Shown here: positions 1 to 9,206 of the stretch, in pieces
How the letters are laid out: each line of letters starts with the position of its first letter
Numbering within the stretch: the first letter of the stretch is position 1
Origin: Actinomycetota bacterium
Lineage (GTDB): Bacteria; Actinomycetota; Acidimicrobiia; Acidimicrobiales; Ilumatobacteraceae
Direction of reading: 5' to 3'
NCBI GenBank assembly: GCA_026393475.1
Contig: JAPLAA010000055.1
Coordinates: 52,737-116,736 of the forward strand
Length of the DNA: 64,000 nt
The notes under the pieces: model-generated
Told to the model about the DNA's origin: nothing
What the model saw: only the letters and a program-made list of their open reading frames with translations
The model's database searches: none
Translations under genes and position numbers: made by a program

Positions 1-3000
1 TGACGACCCAGAGCGTGGCGCCGTCGGGCGACAGCTGGAGGTCGCCGAGGGAGGTGGTACCGACGGCGTCCCAGTGTTGGCCGTCCTGCAGCCAGTCGCC
101 CGACACCGAGTTCGGGTTCGGTGCATAGGTGGCACGGCCGGGCAGGGTGCCGGCGTTCGGGATGGTGGCCCACACGGATGCGCCACCGGTCGAGGGGTCG
201 ATCGTGTAGATCGCGCCGGGACCGCCGGGACCGAAACCGGCGTACACCTTGGTGTACGCGGCGAGGTAGAGGGTCTTCGTGGTCCGCTGGTACTCGAGGC
301 CGAGGACGCTGCCGATCTCCTTGTTCGTGGCGAGGACGACCGGCGTCTCCGACGGCGTCGGACCGCCCCACAGCGATCCGCTGGCCCCGTACGAGAACGC
401 CTTGATCGTGCCGAAGTCGGCGGTGGACCCGGCGACGGGGTCACCGAAGGTCATGCAGCTGGTGACGAGCGTCGGGTTGTCCTGGCAGAACTCCTCGGGG
501 CGGTTCACGCCGACGAGCACCTGGGTGCCGGCGGCGGCGAACTGCACGAGTCCACCGTTGTCGGCGCCGAGCGGTCCTGGTGCGAAGCCGGTCGGGAGCG
601 CCGTCACCTCGATGCGGCAGGGCGAGCCGGGCAGGTTGGTGAGGTCGTACCGGCCACCGCCGGCGTCGACCGCGGCGACCGGCGACGCGTAGGTCTCGCC
701 GTCGCCGGTGCCCGTGGTTGCGTCGCCGCCGTTGTCGGTGAGGCAGGTCGCGGTCACCGTCGCACCGGGGACGCCGGCGTCGAGCGCCGGGTTGGTGGCG
801 TCGGCGGCGAGGTTGCGCACGCCGTTCGCGTTGTGGTCCTGGAACAGGCGCACGGTGATCGTGCCGCCGGCGGCGACCGGCGCCGCTTCGGTCGATCGGA
901 ACGGTGGAGCGGTCGCGACCGCGACACCGAGCAGCACGATCGCAGCCGAGAGCCGCACGCCGATGCGTCGCGGCGGCACCATCACGTGCGGCAACTCGGG
1001 GTGGGCGCGCCGCTCGGCACGGGTGGGCGGCTTGGCGGCGAAGTGGCCGAGCGAGTGGACGACCTCGCAGTACTCGTAGAGCGCGTCGCTCGACGCGTAG
1101 TCCATCGACACGAACTCGATGCCGCTGACCAGCCCCAGCGGTGTCGTGCGCACACTGCGGACCACGCCGGTCGCGACGATCGAGACGCGATCGCGCACGC
1201 TCGGCACGTCGAAGCAGACCTGCACCTCCTCGCCGACCTCGACGGGGTCGTCGGTGATGGCACCGGCGCCGTAGGGCGTGAGGTCGACGATCGTCGCGCC
1301 CGATCCGCCGACGGTGCCGGCGAACTCGGTCGCGATACGCGGCGACCGACGCATCTGGCGGGTGCCGTTGAGGCACCGCATCACGTCGAGCATCACCGCG
1401 ATCGACCACAGCGTCACCGCCATCAGGGCGGCTCGCTCGGCCGTCGGCATCGGCGGCAGCCAGCCGGTGAAGCGATCGCTGATCGCGACCATCGGCACGA
1501 CGACGGCGAGGCCGGCGAGGATGAGGGTGATCGGCCGGTTCGAGGTGAACTCGCGGAACGCGCCGTGGCGCGGCTGCATCCGTCCGGCGCCGATGACGGG
1601 GTCGCCGGCTCCGAACAGCGCCGACACCGACGAGCCCATCGTGCTGAACGACCAGCGGGCGCGGTCGCCCCAGTCGAGGCGACCGAGCGAGGCGCTGCGC
1701 AGCGCGACCGCCTGGAGCACCATCCACGGGAGCCACAGCCCGGCGAGACCGAGCAGGGAGGTGCGCAACGGGAGTTCGCCCGCGAGGAGCGCGGCGAGGA
1801 GCGCGACGACGAACAGCGCGCGGCGCATGCCCGACAGCGGGCGCACGCAGGTGGCGAGCAGGGCGATGCGGTCGCGGAACGCCAGGCCACGGCCGAGGAG
1901 CGGGCCGTCGGTCGAGCGCAGCATGCGCAGCGCTGCCGCGGTGTCACGTCGGCGTTCGAGCGACACGGCCGCTGCGGTGTTCGCGGCGTACACCGAGACG
2001 AGCACCGGATCGGCGGGCGCGACGACCTCGAGGCCGGCCTTGCGGAGCCGCATCGACAGCCGCATCTCGACGGTCCGGCGGGGCCCCTTGGGGACACCGA
2101 CGTGTTCGACCGCCCAGCGGCGCAGCAGCACGCCGGAGCCCTGGAGCACCGCGGCGCGTCCGGCGGCCGGGTAGAGGGCTTCGCGCTCGAAGCGCAGCAG
2201 GTGGCGGCCGCGCGAGTCGTGTTCGGCGGAGTCGGTCGACCAGCTGTCGACCGCGCCGCGGACGCCGGCGATGTGGCCGTCGTAGGCGTGGCGCACGAGG
2301 ACGTCGGCCATGTTCGGCATGGGCACGTCGCCGGCGTCGAGGATCACCAGGAACGGTGTCCTGCCGACGCGCAGCGCCATCTGCAGTCCGGTCGCGTCCT
2401 CCTCCGGATCGACGTAGTACACGTCGATGCCGTGTTCGGCGGCGAGCAGGCGCACGTCCTCGCGTTCGGTGAACGTGAGGATGGTGGTGGAGGCGATGTT
2501 GTCGCCGTGGCGGAGCCCGGCGAGCGAGGCGGCGATGCGGCCGAGCGGCTCGGCCTCGACGCGCACGATGACGTCGGCCTTCGAGGTCGCGTGGGCCTGT
2601 CCGTCGGTGTGCAAGGGCTGTCGCGCGAGCGCGACGAGCAGGACGATCACACCCAGGACGCCGAGGGCCTCGATCACGAGCACCGGCCAGCCGAGCCAAC
2701 CGGGAACGCCCTGGAGGGTCGCGAGGGCGCGCCAGCCCACGTAGGCGACACCGGCCACCGCGGCCGCGAGGCTCCACCAGCGCCGTTCGGTCACCGGCTG
2801 CTCGGTCGCCTGTCTCGCGGCCATGGGCTCGCGCACGGGCCGCGGTGCCTTCGGTTCCTTCGCGAGCTTCGGTTCCTTCGCGGCCTTCGGTTCCTTCGCG
2901 GCCTTCGGTTCCTTGGCGGGTTTGGGGGCCTTCGGCGGCTTCGGTTCCTTCGCGACCTTCGGTTCCTTGGCGGGTTTGGGGGCCTTCGGCGGCTTCGGTT

Positions 3001-3193
3001 CCTTCGCGGCCTTCGGTTCCTTGGCGGGTTTGGGGGCCTTCGGTGCCTTCGGTTCCTTCGCGGCCTTCGGTTCCTTCCGGGCCTGGGCGCGCGACGAGAG
3101 GGGCTGCTCCGGCTCCTCGCTCGGCGGGACGGCCTCGGGTTCGTTCACGTCAGGTTCCACTCGTGTCGCTCCGTCGCTGCCCTGGCGCAGCAT
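1..3193 (-). CDS. GT2-like glycosyltransferase + PilZ domain fused to an SdrD B-like/beta-propeller-like extracellular region; Lys/Pro/Glu-rich N-terminal tail; C-terminus truncated by window edge
   Basis: Own minus-strand translation, one frame from ATG 3193 (alternative GTG 3160) to base 1. KEPKA/PKAPKPAKEPK tail; TM; 'YYVDPEEDATGLQMALRVGRTPFLVILDAGD...QGSGVLLRR' GT2-like; 'RRSPRIATEF...IVDLTPYGAG...GIEFVSM' PilZ-like; 'GTITVRLFQDHNANGVRNL...GGRYDLTNLPGSPCRIEV' SdrD-B-like. Not in ORF track because no stop lies inside the window. Confidence 0.75.
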   Translation of the reverse strand, partial: MLRQGSDGATRVEPDVNEPEAVPPSEEPEQPLSSRAQARKEPKAAKEPKAPKAPKPAKEPKAAKEPKPPKAPKPAKEPKVAKEPKPPKAPKPAKEPKAAKEPKAAKEPKLAKEPKAPRPVREPMAARQATEQPVTERRWWSLAAAVAGVAYVGWRALATLQGVPGWLGWPVLVIEALGVLGVIVLLVALARQPLHTDGQAHATSKADVIVRVEAEPLGRIAASLAGLRHGDNIASTTILTFTEREDVRLLAAEHGIDVYYVDPEEDATGLQMALRVGRTPFLVILDAGDVPMPNMADVLVRHAYDGHIAGVRGAVDSWSTDSAEHDSRGRHLLRFEREALYPAAGRAAVLQGSGVLLRRWAVEHVGVPKGPRRTVEMRLSMRLRKAGLEVVAPADPVLVSVYAANTAAAVSLERRRDTAAALRMLRSTDGPLLGRGLAFRDRIALLATCVRPLSGMRRALFVVALLAALLAGELPLRTSLLGLAGLWLPWMVLQAVALRSASLGRLDWGDRARWSFSTMGSSVSALFGAGDPVIGAGRMQPRHGAFREFTSNRPITLILAGLAVVVPMVAISDRFTGWLPPMPTAERAALMAVTLWSIAVMLDVMRCLNGTRQMRRSPRIATEFAGTVGGSGATIVDLTPYGAGAITDDPVEVGEEVQVCFDVPSVRDRVSIVATGVVRSVRTTPLGLVSGIEFVSMDYASSDALYEYCEVVHSLGHFAAKPPTRAERRAHPELPHVMVPPRRIGVRLSAAIVLLGVAVATAPPFRSTEAAPVAAGGTITVRLFQDHNANGVRNLAADATNPALDAGVPGATVTATCLTDNGGDATTGTGDGETYASPVAAVDAGGGRYDLTNLPGSPCRIEVTALPTGFAPGPLGADNGGLVQFAAAGTQVLVGVNRPEEFCQDNPTLVTSCMTFGDPVAGSTADFGTIKAFSYGASGSLWGGPTPSETPVVLATNKEIGSVLGLEYQRTTKTLYLAAYTKVYAGFGPGGPGAIYTIDPSTGGASVWATIPNAGTLPGRATYAPNPNSVSGDWLQDGQHWDAVGTTSLGDLQLSPDGATLWVV
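2840..3085. repeat. In-gene tandem repeat (~54-bp unit, about 3 copies, plus shorter 15-bp KEPKA-type units)
   Basis: Unit 'ttcggttccttggcgggtttgggggccttcggcggcttcggttccttcgcggcc' repeated between about 2900 and 3080. Confidence 0.85.
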
Positions 3194-3241
3194 CGATCCG
3201 GCGCGAAATGCCCCCTGATATCGTCAAGTCGGACGCGGAAG

Positions 3242-4525
3242 GTGAGCAGATTCTTGAGTTCGGTCGCGAAACACCTGCTCACGGCACTCACCGTGCTCGT
3301 CGTGCCGGCGGCGCTCGCCACCTGTGGGGCCGACGACTCCGACGAGGTCACCATCCGTCGGGTGCCCGAGCAGTACGCCACCATCCAGGACGCGGTCGAC
3401 GCCGCCCGTTCCGGTGATCTGGTGCTGGTCTCGCCGGGCGAGTACCACGAAGCGGTGCGGATCGACACCGAGGGGATCGTCCTGCGCGGCACCGATCGAA
3501 ACCAGGTGGTGCTCGACGGCGAGGACCGACTGGCGAACGGCATCACCGTCACGGCCGACGGCGTCGCGATCGAGAACCTCACCGCTCGGCGGTACCAGCA
3601 GAACGGTGTGCTGTTCGACGGTGCCACCGAGCCCGACGGCTCGCGTGATCCCGAGGCGGTCTACGGCAGCGGCACCGATGCCCTGCTCGGCTACCGGGTG
3701 AGCTGGGTGACGGCCCACAACAACGGGCTGTACGGCGTGTACTCGTTCGCGTCGCGCGGCGGTCTGATCGAGCACGTGTACGTGAGCGGGCATCCCGACT
3801 CGGGCATCTACGTCGGCCAGTGCAAGCCGTGCGACGTCGTCGTGCGCGACTCGGTGGCCGAACACAACGCGATCGGCTACTACGGCACCAACGCGTCGGG
3901 CGGGGTGTACGTGATCGAGTCGGTGTTCGCCCACAACCGGCTGGGGATGACGCCGAACTCGCAGAAGATGGAGCTGCTGGCGCCGCAGGTGGAGACCGTG
4001 ATCGCCGGCAACCTCGTGGTCGACAACGCCGACCCGGACACGCCCGAGATCGCCGACGGGTTCTTCGGTGGCGGCATCGCGATCGGTGGCGGCATCTCCA
4101 ACACCGTCGTGCGCAATCGGGTGAGCGGCCACTCGGCGTTCGGGATCGGCGTCGTGCGCCTCGGCATCTTCACGCCCGAGGGCAACACGGTGGAGGGCAA
4201 CGTGCTCGAGGACAACGCGCTCGATCTGCTGTACCTGCCCGATGCGACGATCGATCACTCGGGGGCGAACTGCTTCGCCGGCAACACGTTCCGCACGTCG
4301 GTGCCCGATGCGATCGAGGACCTGCTGACGTGTCCCGGTGTGCAGACCCCGGTGGGTCCCGTCACCTGGGAGCAGCCGCCGCCACCCGAGGGCATCGACT
4401 ACCGCGACGTGCCGGCGCCCGGTGAGCAGCCGACGATGCCCGATGCGGCGACGGCGCCGTGGGCGCGGGCGTCGACCACTCCCCCGGCCGTCGACCTCGC
4501 CTCGATCCGGGTGCCGCCCCGATGA
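3242..4525 (+). CDS. Secreted lipoprotein with right-handed parallel beta-helix repeats (NosD/pectate-lyase-like fold)
   Basis: C-terminal part of ORF 74..4525; GTG start VSRFLSSVAKHLLTALTVLVVPAALATC (lipobox-like); 'YATIQDAVDAARSGDLVLVSPGEYHEAVRI' opening typical of the fold. Confidence 0.8.
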   Translation: MSRFLSSVAKHLLTALTVLVVPAALATCGADDSDEVTIRRVPEQYATIQDAVDAARSGDLVLVSPGEYHEAVRIDTEGIVLRGTDRNQVVLDGEDRLANGITVTADGVAIENLTARRYQQNGVLFDGATEPDGSRDPEAVYGSGTDALLGYRVSWVTAHNNGLYGVYSFASRGGLIEHVYVSGHPDSGIYVGQCKPCDVVVRDSVAEHNAIGYYGTNASGGVYVIESVFAHNRLGMTPNSQKMELLAPQVETVIAGNLVVDNADPDTPEIADGFFGGGIAIGGGISNTVVRNRVSGHSAFGIGVVRLGIFTPEGNTVEGNVLEDNALDLLYLPDATIDHSGANCFAGNTFRTSVPDAIEDLLTCPGVQTPVGPVTWEQPPPPEGIDYRDVPAPGEQPTMPDAATAPWARASTTPPAVDLASIRVPPR

Positions 4526-5295
4526 GGCGGCGACCCCGGTCGTCGGTCGCTGCGAGCATCGGCCGCGTGTCGATCGCGCTCGCCGTCGCCGCCGTCGCCG
4601 CCGTCGGATGCGGTGGGGACGACGAGCCGTCGAGCACCGAGCGCCCGCTCAGCTCCGACGAGTCGGCGATGCTCGCCAATGCGTTGTTCGACAACGTGGA
4701 GCGGGGCGGGGCGAGCTTCTCGCTGGCCGTGCAGGTGGGCGACGGGGCCACGATCAATCTGCAGGGCGAGGTCGACTGGCGCGAGCACCGCGGCTACGCG
4801 CAGGTGAGCGCCCGCAACGTCGAGCAGGGCGTGCGCGAGGTGTTCTGGTCCGACGACGCGGTGCTCGAAGCGAGGGACGACCTCGCGCCGCTCCTCGAGC
4901 AGGCGGGCCTGCCGCCGGCGCCCTGGGTGGTGCGCGACCCCGATCCGGTCGGCCGCCAACTCGACCAGGCGCTCGCGCTGGTGACCGCGCTCGCGGCCGA
5001 GCAGCGCGACAACCCGTTGCTGATCGAGCAGGAGCCCGGGTCGGCGTTCGTGCGCACCGACACGTTGCGCGACGTGCCGGTGGTGGTGCTGCGCTACGGC
5101 GAGCGTGCCGTCTACTGGTTGGCGGCCGACGACGGGCGGTTGCTGCGGTTCGAGAGCGACAACGAGACCAACACGCGGCCCGTGGTGTTCGACGTGTTGG
5201 CGTTCTCGGACGTCACGATCGACGGACCGCCGGTCGACCAGATCGTCGACGTCGCCGACCTCGGCGATCTCTACGCCGCCGCCCTCGCCACCTGA
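4522..5295 (+). CDS. Lipoprotein, LppX/LprG-like or hypothetical
   Basis: MRRRPRSSVAASIGRVSIALAVAAVAAVGCGGDD lipoprotein signal; ATGA overlap with the upstream gene. Confidence 0.8.
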   Translation: MRRRPRSSVAASIGRVSIALAVAAVAAVGCGGDDEPSSTERPLSSDESAMLANALFDNVERGGASFSLAVQVGDGATINLQGEVDWREHRGYAQVSARNVEQGVREVFWSDDAVLEARDDLAPLLEQAGLPPAPWVVRDPDPVGRQLDQALALVTALAAEQRDNPLLIEQEPGSAFVRTDTLRDVPVVVLRYGERAVYWLAADDGRLLRFESDNETNTRPVVFDVLAFSDVTIDGPPVDQIVDVADLGDLYAAALAT

Positions 5296-5564
5296 CAGCG
5301 CATCCGAGTGCCAGCCGCCCACCCGAGTGTCAGGCACACATGCGAGTGGTGGGAGTACCCCCGGGTGGACCGGTGGCAGTCGGATGGCCCGGCGTCACTC
5401 GGCCGGGCAGCTGGCACTCGGATGGTCCGGCGACCGTGCCGCCCGGCCCGTGTGGGCGCTCGCTCGGACGGGTACGGTCGTTTGCCGTGTCCATCCACCC
5501 GAGCGCCCCGGGCGTGCCCGAGCCGACCCAGGGTGGGGATGGGGACGACGCCGGCCGGCCGCCG

Positions 5565-6167
5565 ATGACCACCGGCATCAGGTTGGCCCGGCTGTTCGCC
5601 TCGTGGGCCGCGGTGGGCATCGGCATCCCGATGATCCTGCGCGCCGAGCTCGGCGCATCACCGTTCGACGTGTTGAACACCGGGCTCAGCGAGGTGTCAG
5701 GTTGGTCGTTCGGCATCTGCTTCGTCGTCAACTCGATCGTGTTCTTCGCCGCCGGTCGGGCGATGGGTGCACGGCTCGGCTGGGCGTGCATCGCCGGCAC
5801 GTTGGTGATCGGGCCGCTCGTCAACCTCGTGCTCGACCTGATCCCCGAGCAGGAGGCGCTGGCGGCGCGCATCCCGCTGTTCGTCGGCGGGCTGCTCGTG
5901 ATCGCGGTCGCCATCTGTCTCGTCATCCCCACCGAGCTCGGGCCGGGACCCACCGAGGTGCTGATGCTCGGCCTGGTCGCCCGCGGCATGGACGTCGTGC
6001 CCGCCCGCTGGATCAGCGACGGGCTACCGGTGGTGATCGGCGCAGTGATCGGTGGCGCGTTCGGCGTGGGCACCGTGGCGTGGGTGCTCGTGATGGCGCC
6101 GATGGTGAAGTACGGCCTGCGCCGCATGCACTACGTGCCGCCCCGCCTCGTGGTCGTCGACATCTGA
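5565..6167 (+). CDS. YczE/YyaS/YitT-like integral membrane protein
   Basis: Multi-TM; 'GIPMILRAELGASPFDVLNTGLSEVSGWSFG' and 'ELGPGPTEVLMLGL' are typical of YczE-type proteins. Confidence 0.75.
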   Translation: MTTGIRLARLFASWAAVGIGIPMILRAELGASPFDVLNTGLSEVSGWSFGICFVVNSIVFFAAGRAMGARLGWACIAGTLVIGPLVNLVLDLIPEQEALAARIPLFVGGLLVIAVAICLVIPTELGPGPTEVLMLGLVARGMDVVPARWISDGLPVVIGAVIGGAFGVGTVAWVLVMAPMVKYGLRRMHYVPPRLVVVDI

Positions 6168-6189
6168 GTCCGCCCCCCGGACGTCACGG

Positions 6190-6456
6190 TCAGGTCGCGG
6201 CGGCGGCCTTCTTGATCGCGATGCGGCGCAGGGGCGGCAGCGTGGGCGGCGGCTGCTTGCGTGGCGGCAGTTCGGCCAGCAGCTGTGTGGTCGCCTCGGT
6301 GATCACCGCGACGGCGCGTTCGAACGCGTCGGCGGTGGCGGCCGAGGTGCTCTGCACCCCGCTCACCTTGCGGACGTACTGACGGGCAGCGGCCTCGATC
6401 TCCTCCGGCGTCGCCCCCGGATCGAGTCCGCGCAGCGTGGTGATGTTGCGGCACAT
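6190..6456 (-). CDS. DUF2277 family protein
   Basis: MCRNITTLRGLDPGATPEEIEAAARQYVRKVSG matches the DUF2277 N-terminal signature. Confidence 0.9.
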   Translation of the reverse strand: MCRNITTLRGLDPGATPEEIEAAARQYVRKVSGVQSTSAATADAFERAVAVITEATTQLLAELPPRKQPPPTLPPLRRIAIKKAAAAT

Positions 6457-6488
6457 GCGACCGATCGTACGGTCCCGAGCCGCACGCC

Positions 6489-7010
6489 TCAGTCGGTGGA
6501 GAGGGCGATGTCGACCATGAGCTCGTTGGCGAGCTCCTCGAGCACCTCGCGCAGGTCGGCGATGGCGACGCTCGACGGGGCGAGCAGGGTGGCGCGGGCC
6601 TCGAACAACAGACCGCCGGACATCGGTGCCTCGCGGGTCGCGGTCTGCAACTCCTCGATGCTGACGCCGAGTGTGGCGAGGGCGCGTGAGATGTCGTGCA
6701 CGATGCCGGGTCGATCGGCGCCGACCAGCTCGAGCGAGAGCCGGGTCGCACCCTCGGTCTCGTCGGTGGCGTGGCTGCGTTCGGCCGTGATGTCGAGCAG
6801 TCCGTCGGCCCGCAGCGGCTGCAGGTCGCGGATCAGGTCGTCGGCCCGGTCGTCGGGGACGGCGACGAGGACGATGCCGGCGAACTTGCCGGCGAGGCGT
6901 GCCATCTGGCTCCGCTCCCAGCTGCCGCCGTTGGCTGCGATCACGCCCGAGAGCGCAGAGACCAGACCGGATCGATCGTCACCGATCACCGTGAGCACGA
7001 GCGTCGCCAT
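6489..7010 (-). CDS. Tandem ACT-domain protein (GcvR-like)
   Basis: Two ACT-like modules: 'LVLTVIGDDRSGLVSALSGVIAANGGSW' and 'LSLELVGADRPGIVHDISRALATLGVSIEEL'. Confidence 0.85.
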   Translation of the reverse strand: MATLVLTVIGDDRSGLVSALSGVIAANGGSWERSQMARLAGKFAGIVLVAVPDDRADDLIRDLQPLRADGLLDITAERSHATDETEGATRLSLELVGADRPGIVHDISRALATLGVSIEELQTATREAPMSGGLLFEARATLLAPSSVAIADLREVLEELANELMVDIALSTD

Positions 7011-7085
7011 GACCCGACGCTACGCCCGAACGTTCCGGTCGCGAAACCTCCCGCCCGGCAGGACGATGCGCGACCAGAACGCGGC

Positions 7086-9053
7086 TCAGGCGGGGGCGAC
7101 GTCGACGAACGTGTCGTTGAAGCAGGCGCCGTTCACGAGCGGATCGCCGGTGGCGGGCGTGAGCGCGTTGACGCCCCAGCCGTCGCCGTGGTGGCGGAGC
7201 CACACGCCCTTGCTCATCACGGCGACGCCGGGACGGGTGTCGTCGTGCACGTCGAGGGGCACCACGATCGAGCCGAGGTCGTTGAACACCCGCACCTGCT
7301 GACCGGCGACGAGCCCGCGGGCCGCGGCGTCGTCGGGGTGCAGCAGCACCGCCGGCGACGGGCTCTGGAACTCGCCGAACATCGAGTTGACGAGCTTCGA
7401 CGACGCCGGGCTGATGAGCGTGAGCGGGTGCGTCGCCGCGACGGGTTCGTACCGAGGCAGCCCGTGCACCGGATCGACGAGCACGGCGCGTCCGTCGAAG
7501 GGCACGGTGTCGACGAACTGGCGTCGGGCCTCGTCGACCACACGGGGGCCGGGGTCGTCGATGACGACGTCGATGGTCGGCGGGTCCCAGTCGAAGCCGA
7601 GCGCTCGTGCGAGCGCGAGGCCGACCTCGTCGTTCGAGCGGCTCTCGCCGACCCGGTCGATGACCGGGCGGACGGGCTGCACCGAGTACGTGCCGTATCC
7701 CGACGTGACGTCGGCGATCTCGAACGCGGTGGTCGCGGGGAACACGACGTCGGCGTAGCGGGTGGTGTCGGTGAGCACCTGTTCGTGGACCACGGTGAAC
7801 ACGTCGTCGCGCGCGAACGCGGCGACGACGGCCTGCTGGTCGGGGCACATCACCACCGGGTTCGCCCCCTGCACGAACAGCACGCGACACGGGTCGTCGG
7901 AGCCCGGCGCCATCCACTGCCCCACCTGGTGCAGCGGCACCGTCCGGCGGTCGAGTCGCTCGAACGTCGGCCAGCGGCGCTTCGCCCGGATCTCGGACGT
8001 GCCGGTGGAGCCGATCACGCCGCTGCCCTGTTGTCCGAAGTGGCCACCGAGCACCGGCAGGGCGAGGATCGCCCGGCACGCCGCGCCACCGTTGGCGTTG
8101 CGTTCCTGGCCCCAGCCGAGTCGCAGCATCGACGGACGGGTGGTGCCCCACCACTGGGCGAGCGTGGTGATGTCGTCCTCGGCGAGGCCGGTCACCTCTG
8201 CGGCGCTGGCGAGCGTCCACGCCGCGCTGTGTGCGAGGAACTCGTCGGCGCCGGTCGAGTGGCCGTCGAAGAACGTTCGGTCGAGGTGGCCGTGCAGCTG
8301 CCACTGGTTCGCGATCGCGTACGCGAGGACCGTGTCGGTGCCGGGTCGGATCGCGAGGTGGAGGTCGGCGCGCTTGGCCATCGCGGTGCGGCGGGGGTCG
8401 ATCACGACCACCTTCGCCCCGCGCGCCACGGCCTGCTGCACGAGCGGCGGGAAGTGGGTGTTCGACACGGTCGGGTTGGCACCCCAGATGACGACGAGCT
8501 GTGCGTTCACGACGTCGAGCGGGTCGGCCGAGGCCATGTCGCCGTACACGTGATCCCACGCGGCGCCCACCGTGTGGGCGCAGATGGTGTGCTCGACGAT
8601 GGTGGCGCCGAGCGCGGCGAACAGCGCTTCGCTCATGCTGTTGCGCTCGACGGCGCCGGCGGACGAGTTGTAGGTGAACGCCACGACCGAATCGGCCCCG
8701 GCGGCGTCGACGGCACCGCGGATGCGACCCGCCACCAGCTCGATCGCCTCGTCCCAGGTGGCCTCGCGGAACGCTCCGGCGCCCTTCGACCCGGTGCGGA
8801 TCAGCGGGGTCATGACCCGCTCGGGTGCGTACACGCGGCGGGCGTGCTGCTTCACCTTGGCGCAGATCCAGCCGTCGGTGAGTGCGTTGCTGGGTGCCGC
8901 GTCGATGTCGGTGATGCGCCCGCGACCGGTCGCGTCGCGCGTGATCGTGACGGCGAGCGAACAGGCGTCGGGGCAGTCGAGCGTGCACGTCGTGTGGTGC
9001 ACTTCGATCGCGTCGGCGAGCTGCGGGTCGATGCCGGGGTCGAGCTGCGTCAT
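7086..9053 (-). CDS. Molybdopterin-dependent oxidoreductase
   Basis: HHTTCTLDCPDACSLAV N-terminal Cys motif; 'VVIWGANPTVSN', 'VFPATTAFE', C-terminal molybdopterin-binding region 'LTLISPASSKLVNSMFGEF'. Start placed at ATG 9053. Confidence 0.85.
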   Translation of the reverse strand: MTQLDPGIDPQLADAIEVHHTTCTLDCPDACSLAVTITRDATGRGRITDIDAAPSNALTDGWICAKVKQHARRVYAPERVMTPLIRTGSKGAGAFREATWDEAIELVAGRIRGAVDAAGADSVVAFTYNSSAGAVERNSMSEALFAALGATIVEHTICAHTVGAAWDHVYGDMASADPLDVVNAQLVVIWGANPTVSNTHFPPLVQQAVARGAKVVVIDPRRTAMAKRADLHLAIRPGTDTVLAYAIANQWQLHGHLDRTFFDGHSTGADEFLAHSAAWTLASAAEVTGLAEDDITTLAQWWGTTRPSMLRLGWGQERNANGGAACRAILALPVLGGHFGQQGSGVIGSTGTSEIRAKRRWPTFERLDRRTVPLHQVGQWMAPGSDDPCRVLFVQGANPVVMCPDQQAVVAAFARDDVFTVVHEQVLTDTTRYADVVFPATTAFEIADVTSGYGTYSVQPVRPVIDRVGESRSNDEVGLALARALGFDWDPPTIDVVIDDPGPRVVDEARRQFVDTVPFDGRAVLVDPVHGLPRYEPVAATHPLTLISPASSKLVNSMFGEFQSPSPAVLLHPDDAAARGLVAGQQVRVFNDLGSIVVPLDVHDDTRPGVAVMSKGVWLRHHGDGWGVNALTPATGDPLVNGACFNDTFVDVAPA

Positions 9054-9206
9054 GGCGCCAGTCTCCCCGATCGCCGCGACGCCGTACAGCGGCTTCGCCA
9101 GCGATGGCACGATCCGAGGGGGTGTCGTCACCACCACGACCGGACGCCGTTCGCCCATTCCGCTCCGCGCGAGAGGCGTTCCCGGCCGCGCTACGTTCCA
9201 CCCCCG

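Noticed and set aside
441-2777. Minus ORFs 441..1736, 1423..2097 and 1944..2777
   Set aside because: Out-of-frame with the recognisable GT2-PilZ frame; Arg/Ala/Pro-rich artefacts.
74-3241. N-terminal ~1050 aa of the 1483-aa plus-strand ORF 74..4525
   Set aside because: Arg/Gly/His-rich low-complexity translation antisense to the real GT2-PilZ gene; only the part from 3242 looks like protein.
6696-9206. Plus-strand N-terminal region of ORF 6696..9722
   Set aside because: Antisense to the ACT-domain and molybdopterin oxidoreductase genes; only 9207..9722 is retained.
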